NCBI GenBank assembly: GCA_949289045.1
Contig: CASEMN010000001.1
Span: 186,001 to 250,000 of the forward strand
DNA from: an uncultured Oscillospiraceae bacterium
GTDB lineage: Bacteria > Bacillota > Clostridia > Oscillospirales > Acutalibacteraceae
Length of the DNA stretch: 64,000 nt
Direction of reading: 5' to 3'
Shown: positions 17,703 to 25,625 of the stretch, piece by piece
Layout of the letters: each line of letters opens with the position of its first letter
Position numbering within the stretch: the stretch's first letter is position 1
The notes under the pieces: generated by a model
Database searches by the model: none
What the model saw: only the letters and a program-made list of their open reading frames with translations
What the model was told of the DNA's origin: nothing
Program-made: the position numbers and the translations under genes

Positions 17703-20702
17703 ATGATTGACAGAGAACTAATTGAAAAAGCTGAGTCCGGTAGTGTTGATGCCATTATCTCTCTGGGATTTGCCTATTATGACCGAGAAGATGGCGAGGA
17801 AAATCGAGGGAAAGCTTTCGAGCTATATACTAAAGCTCTCGAGTTAGATCCTGACAATGCAAGAGCGATCAACAATCTTGGCAACTGCTATAACAATGGC
17901 GTTGGGGTGGAAGAAAACACCGAAAGGGCTATGGAACTTTATAGAAAAGCTGCCGAGATGGGCTATCCCAATGCACAGTATAATCTCGCAGATAGTCTGA
18001 AAAAAAGGCACGATCCCGAATGTCTTGAATGGTATCAAAAAGCCTATGAAAACGGAGATGTTGACGCTCCGTATGATATTGCAAATATCTACAACGAAGG
18101 CGCTATCGTCCCCCAGGATTATCAGAAATACATTGAGTACCTCATCAAAGCGGATGAACTCGAAAATGATAGCGCTACTCTCGATCTGGCATGTGCTTAT
18201 TTGCAAGGCGATCATGTTGAAGCAGATAAGAAAAAAGGCATTGATCTGATGGAGAAATCGGCGAATGCTGGGAATAAGACCGCTGCCAGCAATATGTCTT
18301 TGGCTTACAGAAAAGGTGACGGTGTTGAGGTCAACATCGAAAAGTCTATCGAATGGGCAATAAAAGCGGCCGAGCTTGGTGATGATGATAGAATCTTCCA
18401 ATACGCAGTGGCCTATTTCAACGGAGAAGATCCGGTAACAGAAGACAAAGCAAAAGCAGTCGAGTTCTTTGTCCTTGCAGCTAATGCCGGAAGCTCAACT
18501 GCGATGGAAAACCTTGGCGTGTGCTACAACAACGGATACGGAGTTGCTCTCGATAAGAACAAGGCCATTGAATGGTTTGAAAAAGCCGCCAAAGAAGGCG
18601 GCTCCAAGAAGGCAATGGACAATCTCGAAGATCTGTATCCCGAAGTTGACGCCAGCACATCCCAAACCAGGTATTTTGAATTGGTAAAAGCCGTCGCTGA
18701 TGACGGTTATTATGAGGGCATGGTCAGGACTCACTTCTGCTATCGTGATGGAAGCGGGACAGAAAAAGACATGGAAAAAGCTATGCAATACCTCAACGAG
18801 GCAGTTGAGGGTGAATATGCAAATGCTTGCTTCCTAAAGGGCCTGTATTACTATAGTGGCGATGCTGGCTTGGAGAAAGATAGAGGTAAAGCTGTTCAAC
18901 TTTGGGAAATCGCAGCCAATAAAGACCATAGCAGAGCTGCAGAATATCTCGGTGAATGCTATCGTGATGGTGACGGTGTCGAGGTCAATGTTGCTAAAGC
19001 ACTTGAATGGTTTGAAAAAGCAAAAAACCTCGGCAACATGAAGGCATGCGTAAAACTTGGACTTGCATACGACAAGGATGGTTTTGCCGGAACTGATTAC
19101 ACAAAGGCTGTCAGCTACTATAGGGAAGCCTATGAGAATGGTTCCGAGGACGGTGCTTGCTGCCTCGCATGCATGTACGAAAATGGATGGGGTGTTGAGC
19201 AGAATACTCAAAAAGCATTCGAACTCTATAAGTATGCCGCCGATCATGGTAGTGCTCGTGGTATGGCAAAGACCGGAATGCTGCTTCATGATGGCGACGG
19301 AACACAAAAAGATGTAAAGCTTGCGATTGAATACTTCGAAAAGGCAAAGGCCGCAGGCTGGGCTAATGCAGACGATCTTCTTGCTTTCGTCTACAAAAAA
19401 ATTGATTCACCGGATGTTGATCCTAAAAAGGCTTTTGAATTCAATCTTCAACGAGCCGGCAAGGGCGACGTTGAAGCCCAGTACCATGTTTATGAAGCGT
19501 ACTGGAACGGCGTCGGTGTAGAAGAAGACCATGAGAAGGCAAACAGATGGCTCAAGAATGCCGCTGATGGTGGGCACACGATTTCGCAAGCACTGATGGG
19601 ATTCCATGAAATGATCTTTGGGAATGCCTCCACAGCCGTTCAGTATTGGGAAAAAGCAAGCGCCGCTGGCCATCTTAAAGCAATGAGCGACTTGGCAGAA
19701 GTATACCTTGATGGTGCTGATGGAGTGCCAATGAATAAGGCTCGTGCTATTGAGCTTTATAAAAAGGCCGCTGATGAAGGCTTCGGAGAAGCACAAGGAG
19801 CTCTTGGTGTATGCTATGCCACAGGAAACGGCGTACCGAAGAATGATTACGAAGCATTCCGATGGTTCTCTTTGGCGGCAGAACAAGGGGAAGAATTTGC
19901 ACAGAAGAATCTTGCCATCTGCTATCGAAACGGAGATGGAACTCCCGTCAATAAAGCTCTTGCTGCCCAATGGTTTGAGAAAGCTGCCGCACAAGGAAAT
20001 ATCCAGGCAAAGTCTTGCCTTGCGGATATGTATGCCGAGGGCGAAGGCATCATTGCAAACTACAATAAGGCAGAGACACTTTACAATGAGGTTATCGCAA
20101 ACGGAGAAAGCAACTATTACGAGGATGCTGTCTTTAGTCTTGCCTTGATGTATGCGACCAAAACCAACAATCATTATCGTGCTTTCCCGCTTTGGCAACA
20201 GTTGGCTTCTCGCGGGAATACAACCGCAAAATACAATCTGGGCCTTTGTTACCACAACGGATGGGGAACGGCTAAAGACGACTCTCAGGCGCTCTATTGG
20301 TGGCGCCAGGCCGCTGCAGAAGGTCACGCTGATGCTCAATCTAATGCACGGATTTTGGAGCAAGAAATGCAGGGCGGGAATAATTACAACAGGGGCTATC
20401 AGGCAACACAGCAGTCTACACCTCAAAAGTCCGGTGGCTGCTATGTCGCAACGGCTGTTTATGGATCGTATGATTGCCCCGAGGTGTGGACACTGAGGCG
20501 CTATCGTGACTACACGTTAGCGGAAACATGGTATGGTCGTGCTTTCATTAAGCTGTATTATACGGTTAGCCCCACATTGGTGAAATGGTTTGGTCACACA
20601 TCCTGGTTCAAGAGATTGTGGAAAGGTAAGCTCGACAGGATGGTTGACAGACTGCAGAGCAGCGGTGTGGAAAGCACACCATATAATGATAGACAATTCT
20701 AA
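17703..20702 (+). CDS. Sel1-repeat protein with C-terminal CFI-box-like domain
   Basis: 999 residues from the ATG at 17703, with GGAGG 7 nt upstream; a TTG at 17685 overlaps the preceding stop and is unlikely. Residues 1 to about 890 are some two dozen Sel1/TPR-like repeats of about 36 residues (for example GNGVPKNDYEAFRWFSLAAE, YRNGDGTPVNKALAAQWFEK), forming a long alpha-solenoid that typically holds multiprotein complexes. After a Gln/Gly/Ser linker the last 85 residues match what I know as the CFI-box C-terminal domain: GGCYVATAVYGSYDCPEV at about 912-929, then LRRYRDY and a YYTVSP motif. The function of that tail is unknown. Probably the scaffold of the locus. Confidence 0.9.
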   Translation: MIDRELIEKAESGSVDAIISLGFAYYDREDGEENRGKAFELYTKALELDPDNARAINNLGNCYNNGVGVEENTERAMELYRKAAEMGYPNAQYNLADSLKKRHDPECLEWYQKAYENGDVDAPYDIANIYNEGAIVPQDYQKYIEYLIKADELENDSATLDLACAYLQGDHVEADKKKGIDLMEKSANAGNKTAASNMSLAYRKGDGVEVNIEKSIEWAIKAAELGDDDRIFQYAVAYFNGEDPVTEDKAKAVEFFVLAANAGSSTAMENLGVCYNNGYGVALDKNKAIEWFEKAAKEGGSKKAMDNLEDLYPEVDASTSQTRYFELVKAVADDGYYEGMVRTHFCYRDGSGTEKDMEKAMQYLNEAVEGEYANACFLKGLYYYSGDAGLEKDRGKAVQLWEIAANKDHSRAAEYLGECYRDGDGVEVNVAKALEWFEKAKNLGNMKACVKLGLAYDKDGFAGTDYTKAVSYYREAYENGSEDGACCLACMYENGWGVEQNTQKAFELYKYAADHGSARGMAKTGMLLHDGDGTQKDVKLAIEYFEKAKAAGWANADDLLAFVYKKIDSPDVDPKKAFEFNLQRAGKGDVEAQYHVYEAYWNGVGVEEDHEKANRWLKNAADGGHTISQALMGFHEMIFGNASTAVQYWEKASAAGHLKAMSDLAEVYLDGADGVPMNKARAIELYKKAADEGFGEAQGALGVCYATGNGVPKNDYEAFRWFSLAAEQGEEFAQKNLAICYRNGDGTPVNKALAAQWFEKAAAQGNIQAKSCLADMYAEGEGIIANYNKAETLYNEVIANGESNYYEDAVFSLALMYATKTNNHYRAFPLWQQLASRGNTTAKYNLGLCYHNGWGTAKDDSQALYWWRQAAAEGHADAQSNARILEQEMQGGNNYNRGYQATQQSTPQKSGGCYVATAVYGSYDCPEVWTLRRYRDYTLAETWYGRAFIKLYYTVSPTLVKWFGHTSWFKRLWKGKLDRMVDRLQSSGVESTPYNDRQF

Positions 20703-20719
20703 AAGGAAGGAGGATCAAA

Positions 20720-21202
20720 ATGATCAAGATTGATGAACTGAGAGAATTCAGGCCTACATACAAGTATGATAACGGGTCAGGAATCACACTTGACGCTGTG
20801 AAAGAGGCACTGTCCGCAGAAGCTGAGAAAAACGGAATTCCCGTGGCATTTTATGCCGATCAAGTCAAGTCCGGCGGCATGTTCAACAAGAAGATTGAGG
20901 ATTGCATTGTTATGTACCATCCCGAGCACAGGAACGACTACTTCTTGTTTTGCATTAGAGTCCAGCAAGAGGGCAATCTTGCCTTTGTAGCAGTAAATGA
21001 TTTTGGAGCCAGCAAGCAGATGGACAAATTTGCAAGAGCAGAATATGCCAAGCAGGATAGACGCGGAAAGGATATGTCCTACAAGATCGGATCAATGATC
21101 GGCTCTGGCATCAGGAACATCGGAAAGAGCAAGCAAAAGCTGGAAGCGGAGCAAAACTATTATGATGCCGTCCAGTACATTCTTGACCAGGTAATAAGCT
21201 AA
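20720..21202 (+). CDS. Conserved-looking protein of unknown function, last gene of the cargo train
   Basis: 160 residues, not recognised. AAGGAAGGAGG lies upstream of the ATG, 17 bp after the Sel1 gene. The first 95 residues look like an alpha/beta domain (IPVAFYADQVKSGGMFNKKI, DYFLFCIRVQQEGNLAFVAV). A short Gly/Ser/Lys stretch (YKIGSMIGSGIRNIGKSKQK) leads into a C-terminal helix. No zinc ligands or clear membrane span are present. A strong hairpin follows the stop, so it is probably the last gene of the transcription unit. Confidence 0.68.
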   Translation: MIKIDELREFRPTYKYDNGSGITLDAVKEALSAEAEKNGIPVAFYADQVKSGGMFNKKIEDCIVMYHPEHRNDYFLFCIRVQQEGNLAFVAVNDFGASKQMDKFARAEYAKQDRRGKDMSYKIGSMIGSGIRNIGKSKQKLEAEQNYYDAVQYILDQVIS

Positions 21203-21218
21203 TTGTTACTTAAACTCA

Positions 21219-21247
21219 GCAGGGTGGGTAACACATACCCACCCTGC
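21219..21247 (+). terminator. Perfect 12-bp hairpin after the cargo train
   Basis: Arms 21219-21230 and 21236-21247 are exact complements with a 5-nt loop and start 17 bp after the stop of the 160-residue protein. The stem is GC-rich, but no T-tract follows, so it may stabilise the mRNA 3' end or work as an atypical terminator. It separates the cargo train from the RiPP cassette. Confidence 0.6.
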
Positions 21248-21288
21248 GATAACGAATTGGCATAAATAAGTGATTTTAGGTGTGTATC

Positions 21289-21573
21289 ATGTACAAAGCA
21301 AACGATAATATCGTAGAGCGCGAAATACATGGCTCTTTTTTTCTGATAGATATTACTGATAATTACCGCGGTGATCGTTGCGCTCTTTACGAAATAAACC
21401 GTACTGGCATGTTTCTCTGGAAGAATCTTAGTACAGCAAAAACTGCCGATGAACTCACAGAACTCCTTAAAGCTGCTATCATTGATGACATTGATTATCA
21501 GATTATCCACTCCGATGTGATAGAATTCCTAAACACCTTAGTCAGCAAGCAGTTCATTTTGGAGGTGGATTGA
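21289..21573 (+). CDS. PqqD-like RiPP recognition element protein
   Basis: 94 residues from the ATG at 21289, with TTAGG 8 nt upstream; a GTG at 21280 is an alternative. The layout fits the PqqD winged-helix fold: a beta-rich N-terminus (SFFLIDITDNYRGDRCALYEIN), then TGMFLWKNL, a helical stretch with TADELTELLKAAI, and a terminal FLNTLVSKQFILEV. PqqD domains bind the leader of a precursor peptide and present it to a radical SAM enzyme. The maturase gene starts 1 bp after the stop. The RiPP role is well supported by the neighbours. Confidence 0.82.
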   Translation: MYKANDNIVEREIHGSFFLIDITDNYRGDRCALYEINRTGMFLWKNLSTAKTADELTELLKAAIIDDIDYQIIHSDVIEFLNTLVSKQFILEVD

Positions 21574-21574
21574 T

Positions 21575-22678
21575 ATGGATGATCCGTTCCTCGAAAAAGT
21601 CCAGATGCAGGTGTTGGACTTTGCTACAGACAAGAGAACACAATGGGAAAGCAAGCACCAACTGTATTCAGTAATATTCGAGCTTACACCAAGATGCAAT
21701 TTTAACTGTGTCCACTGCTATCTGCACGACCATCATAGATCGGATGAGTTGCCATACGACGAGATCATTCGAATAATAGATATTCTGTACGAGAAAGAGG
21801 TTCTCTTTATTACCTTTACGGGTGGTGATATTTTTACTCGCAAAGACTTTCTTGATATCTATCTCTACGCAAAACGAAAGGGTTTCATTATTGAGTTGTA
21901 CACAAACGGAGCCTTAATTACCGAGAAAGATATTCAGGTCTTTTCTCAATATCCACCGCTTCTTGTGGACATATCATTGTACGGCTCCTGCGAAGAAACA
22001 TATCGGAAAGTCACCGGAATATCAGGCGCATTTGAAAAGGTCATCTCAAATATTAGAAGTCTTTTGGCTGCTGGAGTACGAGTTTCTGTCAAAGCACCGG
22101 TACTTAATCTGTACTATCATGAATTGCCACAGATTAAGCAAATTGCAGAAGACTTTAACATCCCGTTTCGTACAGGTTTTGAGATATTCCCCTCAATTGA
22201 TAATGATTCGAGCGTTCAGGATTATGCTGTCCCTCTCAAAGATTCATTGCGGTACGAGTTCGCCGAATTTGATAAAAGGCCGCGCACATTTGGCGAAGAT
22301 GCAGATGCAGAATATGTGGATCTCGTAAAAGAACGCCCACTTTTTAGATGTAAACTTGGCAGAGCAAGTTGCGCGATTGACTATGATGGCAACATATGCC
22401 CGTGTATGTCGTTTCGCCATGCAGGGAAAAAACTGACTGCAGAATCATTCGACGAGGTTTGGAAAAGCTTCAGTCAGTACCCAAAAATGAAGGCCTCCCC
22501 ATCGTACAAGTGCCTTCGCTGTGAAGCATACGATTTCTGCGATATATGTCCGGCAATGATGCAGTTTGTCCATGGGGATTTGGAGCATATAGATGAGCAT
22601 TTTTGCAAGAGTGCAAAAGCAAGATATGCTCACTATATAAAGTCAATTCCCATTGATGAATCATTGAAAGATTTGTAA
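21575..22678 (+). CDS. Radical SAM/SPASM peptide maturase
   Basis: 367 residues. The radical SAM motif CNFNCVHC gives a CxxxCxxC 4Fe-4S site at C41, C45 and C48, followed by a Gly-rich FTGGDIF segment that binds SAM. The C-terminal SPASM region has a Cys series (FRCKLGRASC near 258, ICPCMSF, then CLRC, FCDIC and a last HFCKSAK) able to hold two auxiliary clusters. GGAGG precedes the start. Such enzymes install thioether or C-C links or epimerise residues in RiPP precursors. The gene sits between the PqqD-like protein and a 40-residue Cys-rich peptide, its likely substrate. The chemistry cannot be read from the sequence. Confidence 0.93.
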   Translation: MDDPFLEKVQMQVLDFATDKRTQWESKHQLYSVIFELTPRCNFNCVHCYLHDHHRSDELPYDEIIRIIDILYEKEVLFITFTGGDIFTRKDFLDIYLYAKRKGFIIELYTNGALITEKDIQVFSQYPPLLVDISLYGSCEETYRKVTGISGAFEKVISNIRSLLAAGVRVSVKAPVLNLYYHELPQIKQIAEDFNIPFRTGFEIFPSIDNDSSVQDYAVPLKDSLRYEFAEFDKRPRTFGEDADAEYVDLVKERPLFRCKLGRASCAIDYDGNICPCMSFRHAGKKLTAESFDEVWKSFSQYPKMKASPSYKCLRCEAYDFCDICPAMMQFVHGDLEHIDEHFCKSAKARYAHYIKSIPIDESLKDL

Positions 22679-22739
22679 TACTCGTCGCATATAAGGGTTT
22701 TTTACCCCTTGTATAGATTCACAGGAAGGAGGATTCCAG

Positions 22740-22862
22740 ATGAGTTACGAAAAGCCCGAAGTCAAGAAGGTCGAAGCTGATGTCTCTGTGCGTAATATGG
22801 CAGATGACAAAGGCGAATGCCACGGCGGTCACTGCGTCCGCTGCATCCATGCATTCGGTTAA
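22740..22862 (+). CDS. RiPP precursor peptide, 40 residues, Cys-rich C-terminus
   Basis: The ATG at 22740 has AAGGAGG at 22726-22732, an excellent ribosome binding site 7 nt away. The leader-like N-terminus is charged (SYEKPEVKKVEADVSVRN). The C-terminal half, after MADDKGE, holds Cys at 27, 32 and 35 and His at 28, 31 and 37, ending ...HAFG. The KPEVKKVE opening resembles several known clostridial Cys-rich radical-SAM substrates. The gene lies 61 bp downstream of the maturase and is followed by hairpins. It is the most likely substrate of the PqqD/radical SAM pair; which residues are crosslinked is unknown. Confidence 0.82.
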   Translation: MSYEKPEVKKVEADVSVRNMADDKGECHGGHCVRCIHAFG

Positions 22863-22893
22863 TGAAGCACGTATTAACCCCGCAGATTAAATG

Positions 22894-22938
22894 TTTTTGG
22901 CATGCCAGCGGGAACATCTCTCGCTGACATGTCAAAAA
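22894..22938 (+). terminator. Imperfect hairpin downstream of the precursor peptide
   Basis: Arms 22894-22910 and 22922-22938 pair over most of 17 bp with two mismatches and begin about 30 bp after the precursor stop. The left arm starts with a T-run and the right arm ends with an A-run, giving a long stem. It could end the RiPP transcript or protect its 3' end. The remainder of 22863-23163 holds a second hairpin and the promoter of the next gene. Confidence 0.5.
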
Positions 22939-23082
22939 CTATTGGATTTTTCGGCAGCTATACACATACAGATTATCACCTCATGTGCATTGCCCGATCT
23001 CAACTTGCATAGCAAGGGTGCTGTAGTGGCAACTTGTACCTCTGATTTTTTGATTCTTAGTAGATAGGTTTGCCGTTAATCA

Positions 23083-23110
23083 CGCCGGAGTGCCATTTGA
23101 CACTCCGGCG
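23083..23110 (+). terminator. GC-rich hairpin before the WYL regulator
   Basis: Arms 23083-23092 and 23101-23110 are perfect 10-bp complements with an 8-nt loop, followed by TTTA. This is a plausible terminator for the RiPP cassette, directly upstream of the regulator's promoter. Confidence 0.6.
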
Positions 23111-23121
23111 TTTACCAAATG

Positions 23122-23130
23122 TGCTATAAT
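23122..23130 (+). promoter_or_regulatory. Extended -10 promoter of the WYL regulator
   Basis: TGCTATAAT at 23122-23130 is a perfect extended -10 (TGnTATAAT). No good -35 sits 17 bp upstream; TTGACA at 23097-23102 is 22 bp away. AAGGAG and the ATG at 23164 follow. Confidence 0.55.
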
Positions 23131-23163
23131 ATAGATACGTATCGGAATGAAGGAGTTGATTGA

Positions 23164-24129
23164 ATGGCTGAAAAAAACCGTCCATTGTATATTTTAAAAT
23201 ATCTGTTGGACAACACCGATGAAGATCATCAGGCAATCATTAACGATATCCTCACCCATCTGGCAGAAAAGGGTATCCATGCAACAAGAAAAACTGTTGC
23301 CACAGACCTGGCTGAGTTGCAAGATTCTGGATTTGATGTGATCTGCAATAAAAGTCGCCAGAACAAATACTTTATTGGCTCCCGCAGTTTGGAACTTGCA
23401 GAGCTAAAAATGATCGTCGACGCCGTTCAGGCCGCGAAGTTTATCTCACCGACCAAGAGCCTGTCTTTAATTGAAAAACTCTCTTCTCTTGCCAGCCCGT
23501 ATCAAGCAGAAGAATTAAAGCGAAAGCTATACGTTGAGGGCAAGGCCAAAACCACAAACGAGAGTGTCTACTATACAGTAGATCTTCTGCATCATGCAAT
23601 TAACCACGAAAATACCGTCGAGTTTCAATACATCAAGTACACGGCAGATAAAGAAAAGGAACTGAAGCATGATGGAGCGGTATATTGCCTTTCACCGTAT
23701 GATTTGGTGTGGAACAACGACAGATACTATGTGTTTGGATGGTCTGAGCGTCATGGTAAAATTGTGAAATTCCGTGTTGACCGGATGCTACATACTAAGG
23801 AATCTCTTTTTGATTTCCATGATCGACCACAAGATTATGATATAGAAGAATTCTGCAACCAAGTCTTCCTAATGTATGACGGGGAAAAACGCACCGTTCA
23901 GCTCCTGTGTGAGAATGACATGATGAACACCATAGTAGATCGCTTTGGAGATGATGTGGTGACGCAAAAGACAGATGCTCATCATTTTGTTGCCGAAGTC
24001 GAGGTGTTTATAAGCCCAACTTTCTTCTCGTGGATCTTTGCCTATGACGGCGCAATCACCATTGCCTCTCCGCTGGATGTTATGAATGAGTATAAAAAGA
24101 AAGTCAGCGAGACTCTAAAAAGAATATAA
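23164..24129 (+). CDS. WYL-domain transcriptional regulator
   Basis: 321 residues. The N-terminal winged helix-turn-helix (residues about 1-65, with TRKTVATDLAELQDSGFDVIC as the recognition region) resembles HTH_11. A WYL domain (about 140-235) contains YCLSPYDLVWNNDRYYVFGWSE and FRVDRM, and a WCX-like C-terminal extension follows. WYL proteins sense ligands, often nucleic acids, and regulate accessory and defence genes. It is transcribed alone, from the extended -10 promoter to a strong terminator at 24153-24188. It may control the RiPP cassette or the element; its target is not evident. Confidence 0.92.
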   Translation: MAEKNRPLYILKYLLDNTDEDHQAIINDILTHLAEKGIHATRKTVATDLAELQDSGFDVICNKSRQNKYFIGSRSLELAELKMIVDAVQAAKFISPTKSLSLIEKLSSLASPYQAEELKRKLYVEGKAKTTNESVYYTVDLLHHAINHENTVEFQYIKYTADKEKELKHDGAVYCLSPYDLVWNNDRYYVFGWSERHGKIVKFRVDRMLHTKESLFDFHDRPQDYDIEEFCNQVFLMYDGEKRTVQLLCENDMMNTIVDRFGDDVVTQKTDAHHFVAEVEVFISPTFFSWIFAYDGAITIASPLDVMNEYKKKVSETLKRI

Positions 24130-24152
24130 ACAGTAATGATTTCCCATTATCC

Positions 24153-24188
24153 GCAAAAAGGTGGGCGCTAATTCGCCCACCTTTTTGC
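24153..24188 (+). terminator. Intrinsic terminator of the WYL gene
   Basis: Perfect 15-bp arms (24153-24167 and 24174-24188) begin with an A-run and end with a T-run around a GC-rich core with a 6-nt loop, so it could work in both directions. Confidence 0.85.
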
Positions 24189-24205
24189 GCTTTTGGTCAA
24201 CCCTA

Positions 24206-24234
24206 TTGAAAATTGGTTTACGATCTCGTATAAT
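24206..24234 (+). promoter_or_regulatory. Sigma-A-type promoter of the LexA-like gene
   Basis: TTGAAA (24206-24211) and TATAAT (24229-24234) are separated by exactly 17 bp. Transcription should begin a few bases downstream, inside the large palindrome that follows. Confidence 0.8.
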
Positions 24235-24269
24235 AAGCCTATCCCGAACAGTTCATTCGGGATAGGCTT
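24235..24269. promoter_or_regulatory. Perfect 14-bp palindrome at the start site: probable operator or 5' hairpin
   Basis: Arms 24235-24248 and 24256-24269 are exact complements with a 7-nt spacer, and the repeat begins right after the -10 box. A repressor dimer bound here would block transcription. An embedded GAAC-A-GTTC partly recalls Gram-positive LexA boxes but the spacing is wrong. It might instead form a stable 5' mRNA hairpin. Autoregulation by the S24 protein encoded just downstream is my favoured reading. Confidence 0.65.
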
Positions 24270-24286
24270 CGAAGGAGGTTGATTCG

Positions 24287-24886
24287 ATGAGATATAAGAG
24301 CGAAAAAACGATGAGAGAGATTGTGGAGGCAATTGAGGACTATTTCTTTACCCACAAAGAAACACCGTCGATTACTGAGATAGCTCGAGCCATTGGTCGC
24401 TCCCGAAGCACAGTGCATGCATATCTGCAGGAGATGAGCAAGCTCGGCCAAATCCACTATGATGGTGTCACGCTTGAAACCCCAGTCACGAGCAAGGCAG
24501 ATAGTGGATACTCCCTCTCGCCGATTATTGGCTCTATTGCTTGCGGAGAACCACAGTATGAGGAAGAAAACTTTGAAGCCTATGTTGCCTTGCCAGATGC
24601 TCTCTTTGGCCCAGGAGAGCACTTTATCTTAAGAGCCAAGGGAGAGTCAATGATTGAGGCAGGAATTGATCCAGGAGATCTCGTTGTTGTCCGCAAGCAA
24701 AATACTGCCGATGAAGGCGATATTGTTGTTGCCTTAGTCGACAATGAGACAACGCTCAAGAGATTCTACTTAGACAAGGAGCAGAAATGTGTTAGGCTCC
24801 ACCCAGAGAACAAGACGATGAAAGACATTCTCGTCAACAGCTGCTACATACAGGGCGTAGCACAGCACGTTATCAAGGTCTTATAG
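24287..24886 (+). CDS. LexA-like S24-family repressor with self-cleavage domain
   Basis: 199 residues. The N-terminal winged helix-turn-helix (residues about 5-60, TPSITEIARAIGRSRSTVHAYL) matches LexA. The C-terminal S24 peptidase domain has the catalytic Ser in GESMIEAG (S121) and Lys in ETTLKRF (K158). The cleavage site reads IACGEP, giving Cys86-Gly87; classical LexA has Ala-Gly, while UmuD uses Cys-Gly. GAAGGAGG precedes the ATG. It is followed within 20 bp by an ImmA/IrrE protease gene. It is more likely the element's own SOS-responsive repressor than the chromosomal LexA, given the palindrome and neighbours; this is inference. Confidence 0.85.
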   Translation: MRYKSEKTMREIVEAIEDYFFTHKETPSITEIARAIGRSRSTVHAYLQEMSKLGQIHYDGVTLETPVTSKADSGYSLSPIIGSIACGEPQYEEENFEAYVALPDALFGPGEHFILRAKGESMIEAGIDPGDLVVVRKQNTADEGDIVVALVDNETTLKRFYLDKEQKCVRLHPENKTMKDILVNSCYIQGVAQHVIKVL

Positions 24887-24905
24887 CTGATTGGAGGAAT
24901 GATAG

Positions 24906-25625
24906 ATGCAGGTCTATATCTCAAATAAAGAGATCGAACAGATTGCCGAAGGCTTGGTGCAGGTATCATGCGGAGAGCCTCCGCCGAAATACATCGATAT
25001 TGATGGTATCGCAGCATACCTTGGTATAACCGTAGTGTACGAGCAGATTGCAGAAAGCGATCCCGATAAGATCGGCTTTGCATCTGATGGAGTACGGCCT
25101 CTTTGCGTTTGGCGTTATGGAAAGAAGGTCAATGTCGTCTTCCCGAAAGATACCGTAGTTCTTGAAAGGCTGCTCCTTAACCCGTCAGAGAATAATAGGC
25201 GGAGGTTCGTGTTGGCTCACGAAATCAGCCATATCTTGATCTGGCGCGCTGACCCGATGAGAGTCGCCGCATGCTTCAACAGCGTATATGATACGGAGAG
25301 AACATACAGCATGGATGAACTCCATGAGAGATTGTCTCTCGAAGAATGCCAGGCAAATGCAATGGCGGCAATGATTCTTATGCCCCGAGTGGTGCTGACT
25401 GATTCAGTCCGCAGACATCTGAGAAGAAAGGCAATCCCTGTTTACGGCGACTGCATCTTCCTTCCAAAGATGAAGCCTGCGCTACAGAAGATGTCAGTGG
25501 AGCTCGGAGTATCCTACTCCTCCATGCTGATCCAGCTCCGAAAGTATAACCTCCTGGAACAGCGCAGCATGGAAGAATACTTCAAGAAAACCATGACGGA
25601 CGGAGGTGCCGTATATGGTTGTTGA
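24906..25625 (+). CDS. ImmA/IrrE-family metallo-endopeptidase
   Basis: 239 residues. FVLAHEISHILIW carries the HExxH zinc site at H105-H109, and the downstream helix SLEECQANAMAAMILMP supplies the third ligand region typical of ImmA/IrrE (M78-like) proteases. In ICEBs1 and in Deinococcus, such proteases cleave a partner repressor to switch on mobile-element or damage genes. Here it follows a LexA-like repressor gene by 19 bp, with GGAGG 10 nt before the ATG, so the two probably form a regulatory pair. Its stop overlaps the next start. Confidence 0.92.
   Translation: MQVYISNKEIEQIAEGLVQVSCGEPPPKYIDIDGIAAYLGITVVYEQIAESDPDKIGFASDGVRPLCVWRYGKKVNVVFPKDTVVLERLLLNPSENNRRRFVLAHEISHILIWRADPMRVAACFNSVYDTERTYSMDELHERLSLEECQANAMAAMILMPRVVLTDSVRRHLRRKAIPVYGDCIFLPKMKPALQKMSVELGVSYSSMLIQLRKYNLLEQRSMEEYFKKTMTDGGAVYGC

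Noticed and set aside
21219..21247. Rho-independent terminator of standard form
   Set aside because: The stem is perfect but no T-tract follows, so I kept it only as a hairpin of probable 3'-end function.
24240..24260. A canonical Gram-positive LexA box
   Set aside because: GAAC and GTTC are present but only one base apart, not four; the larger 14-bp palindrome is the better operator candidate.
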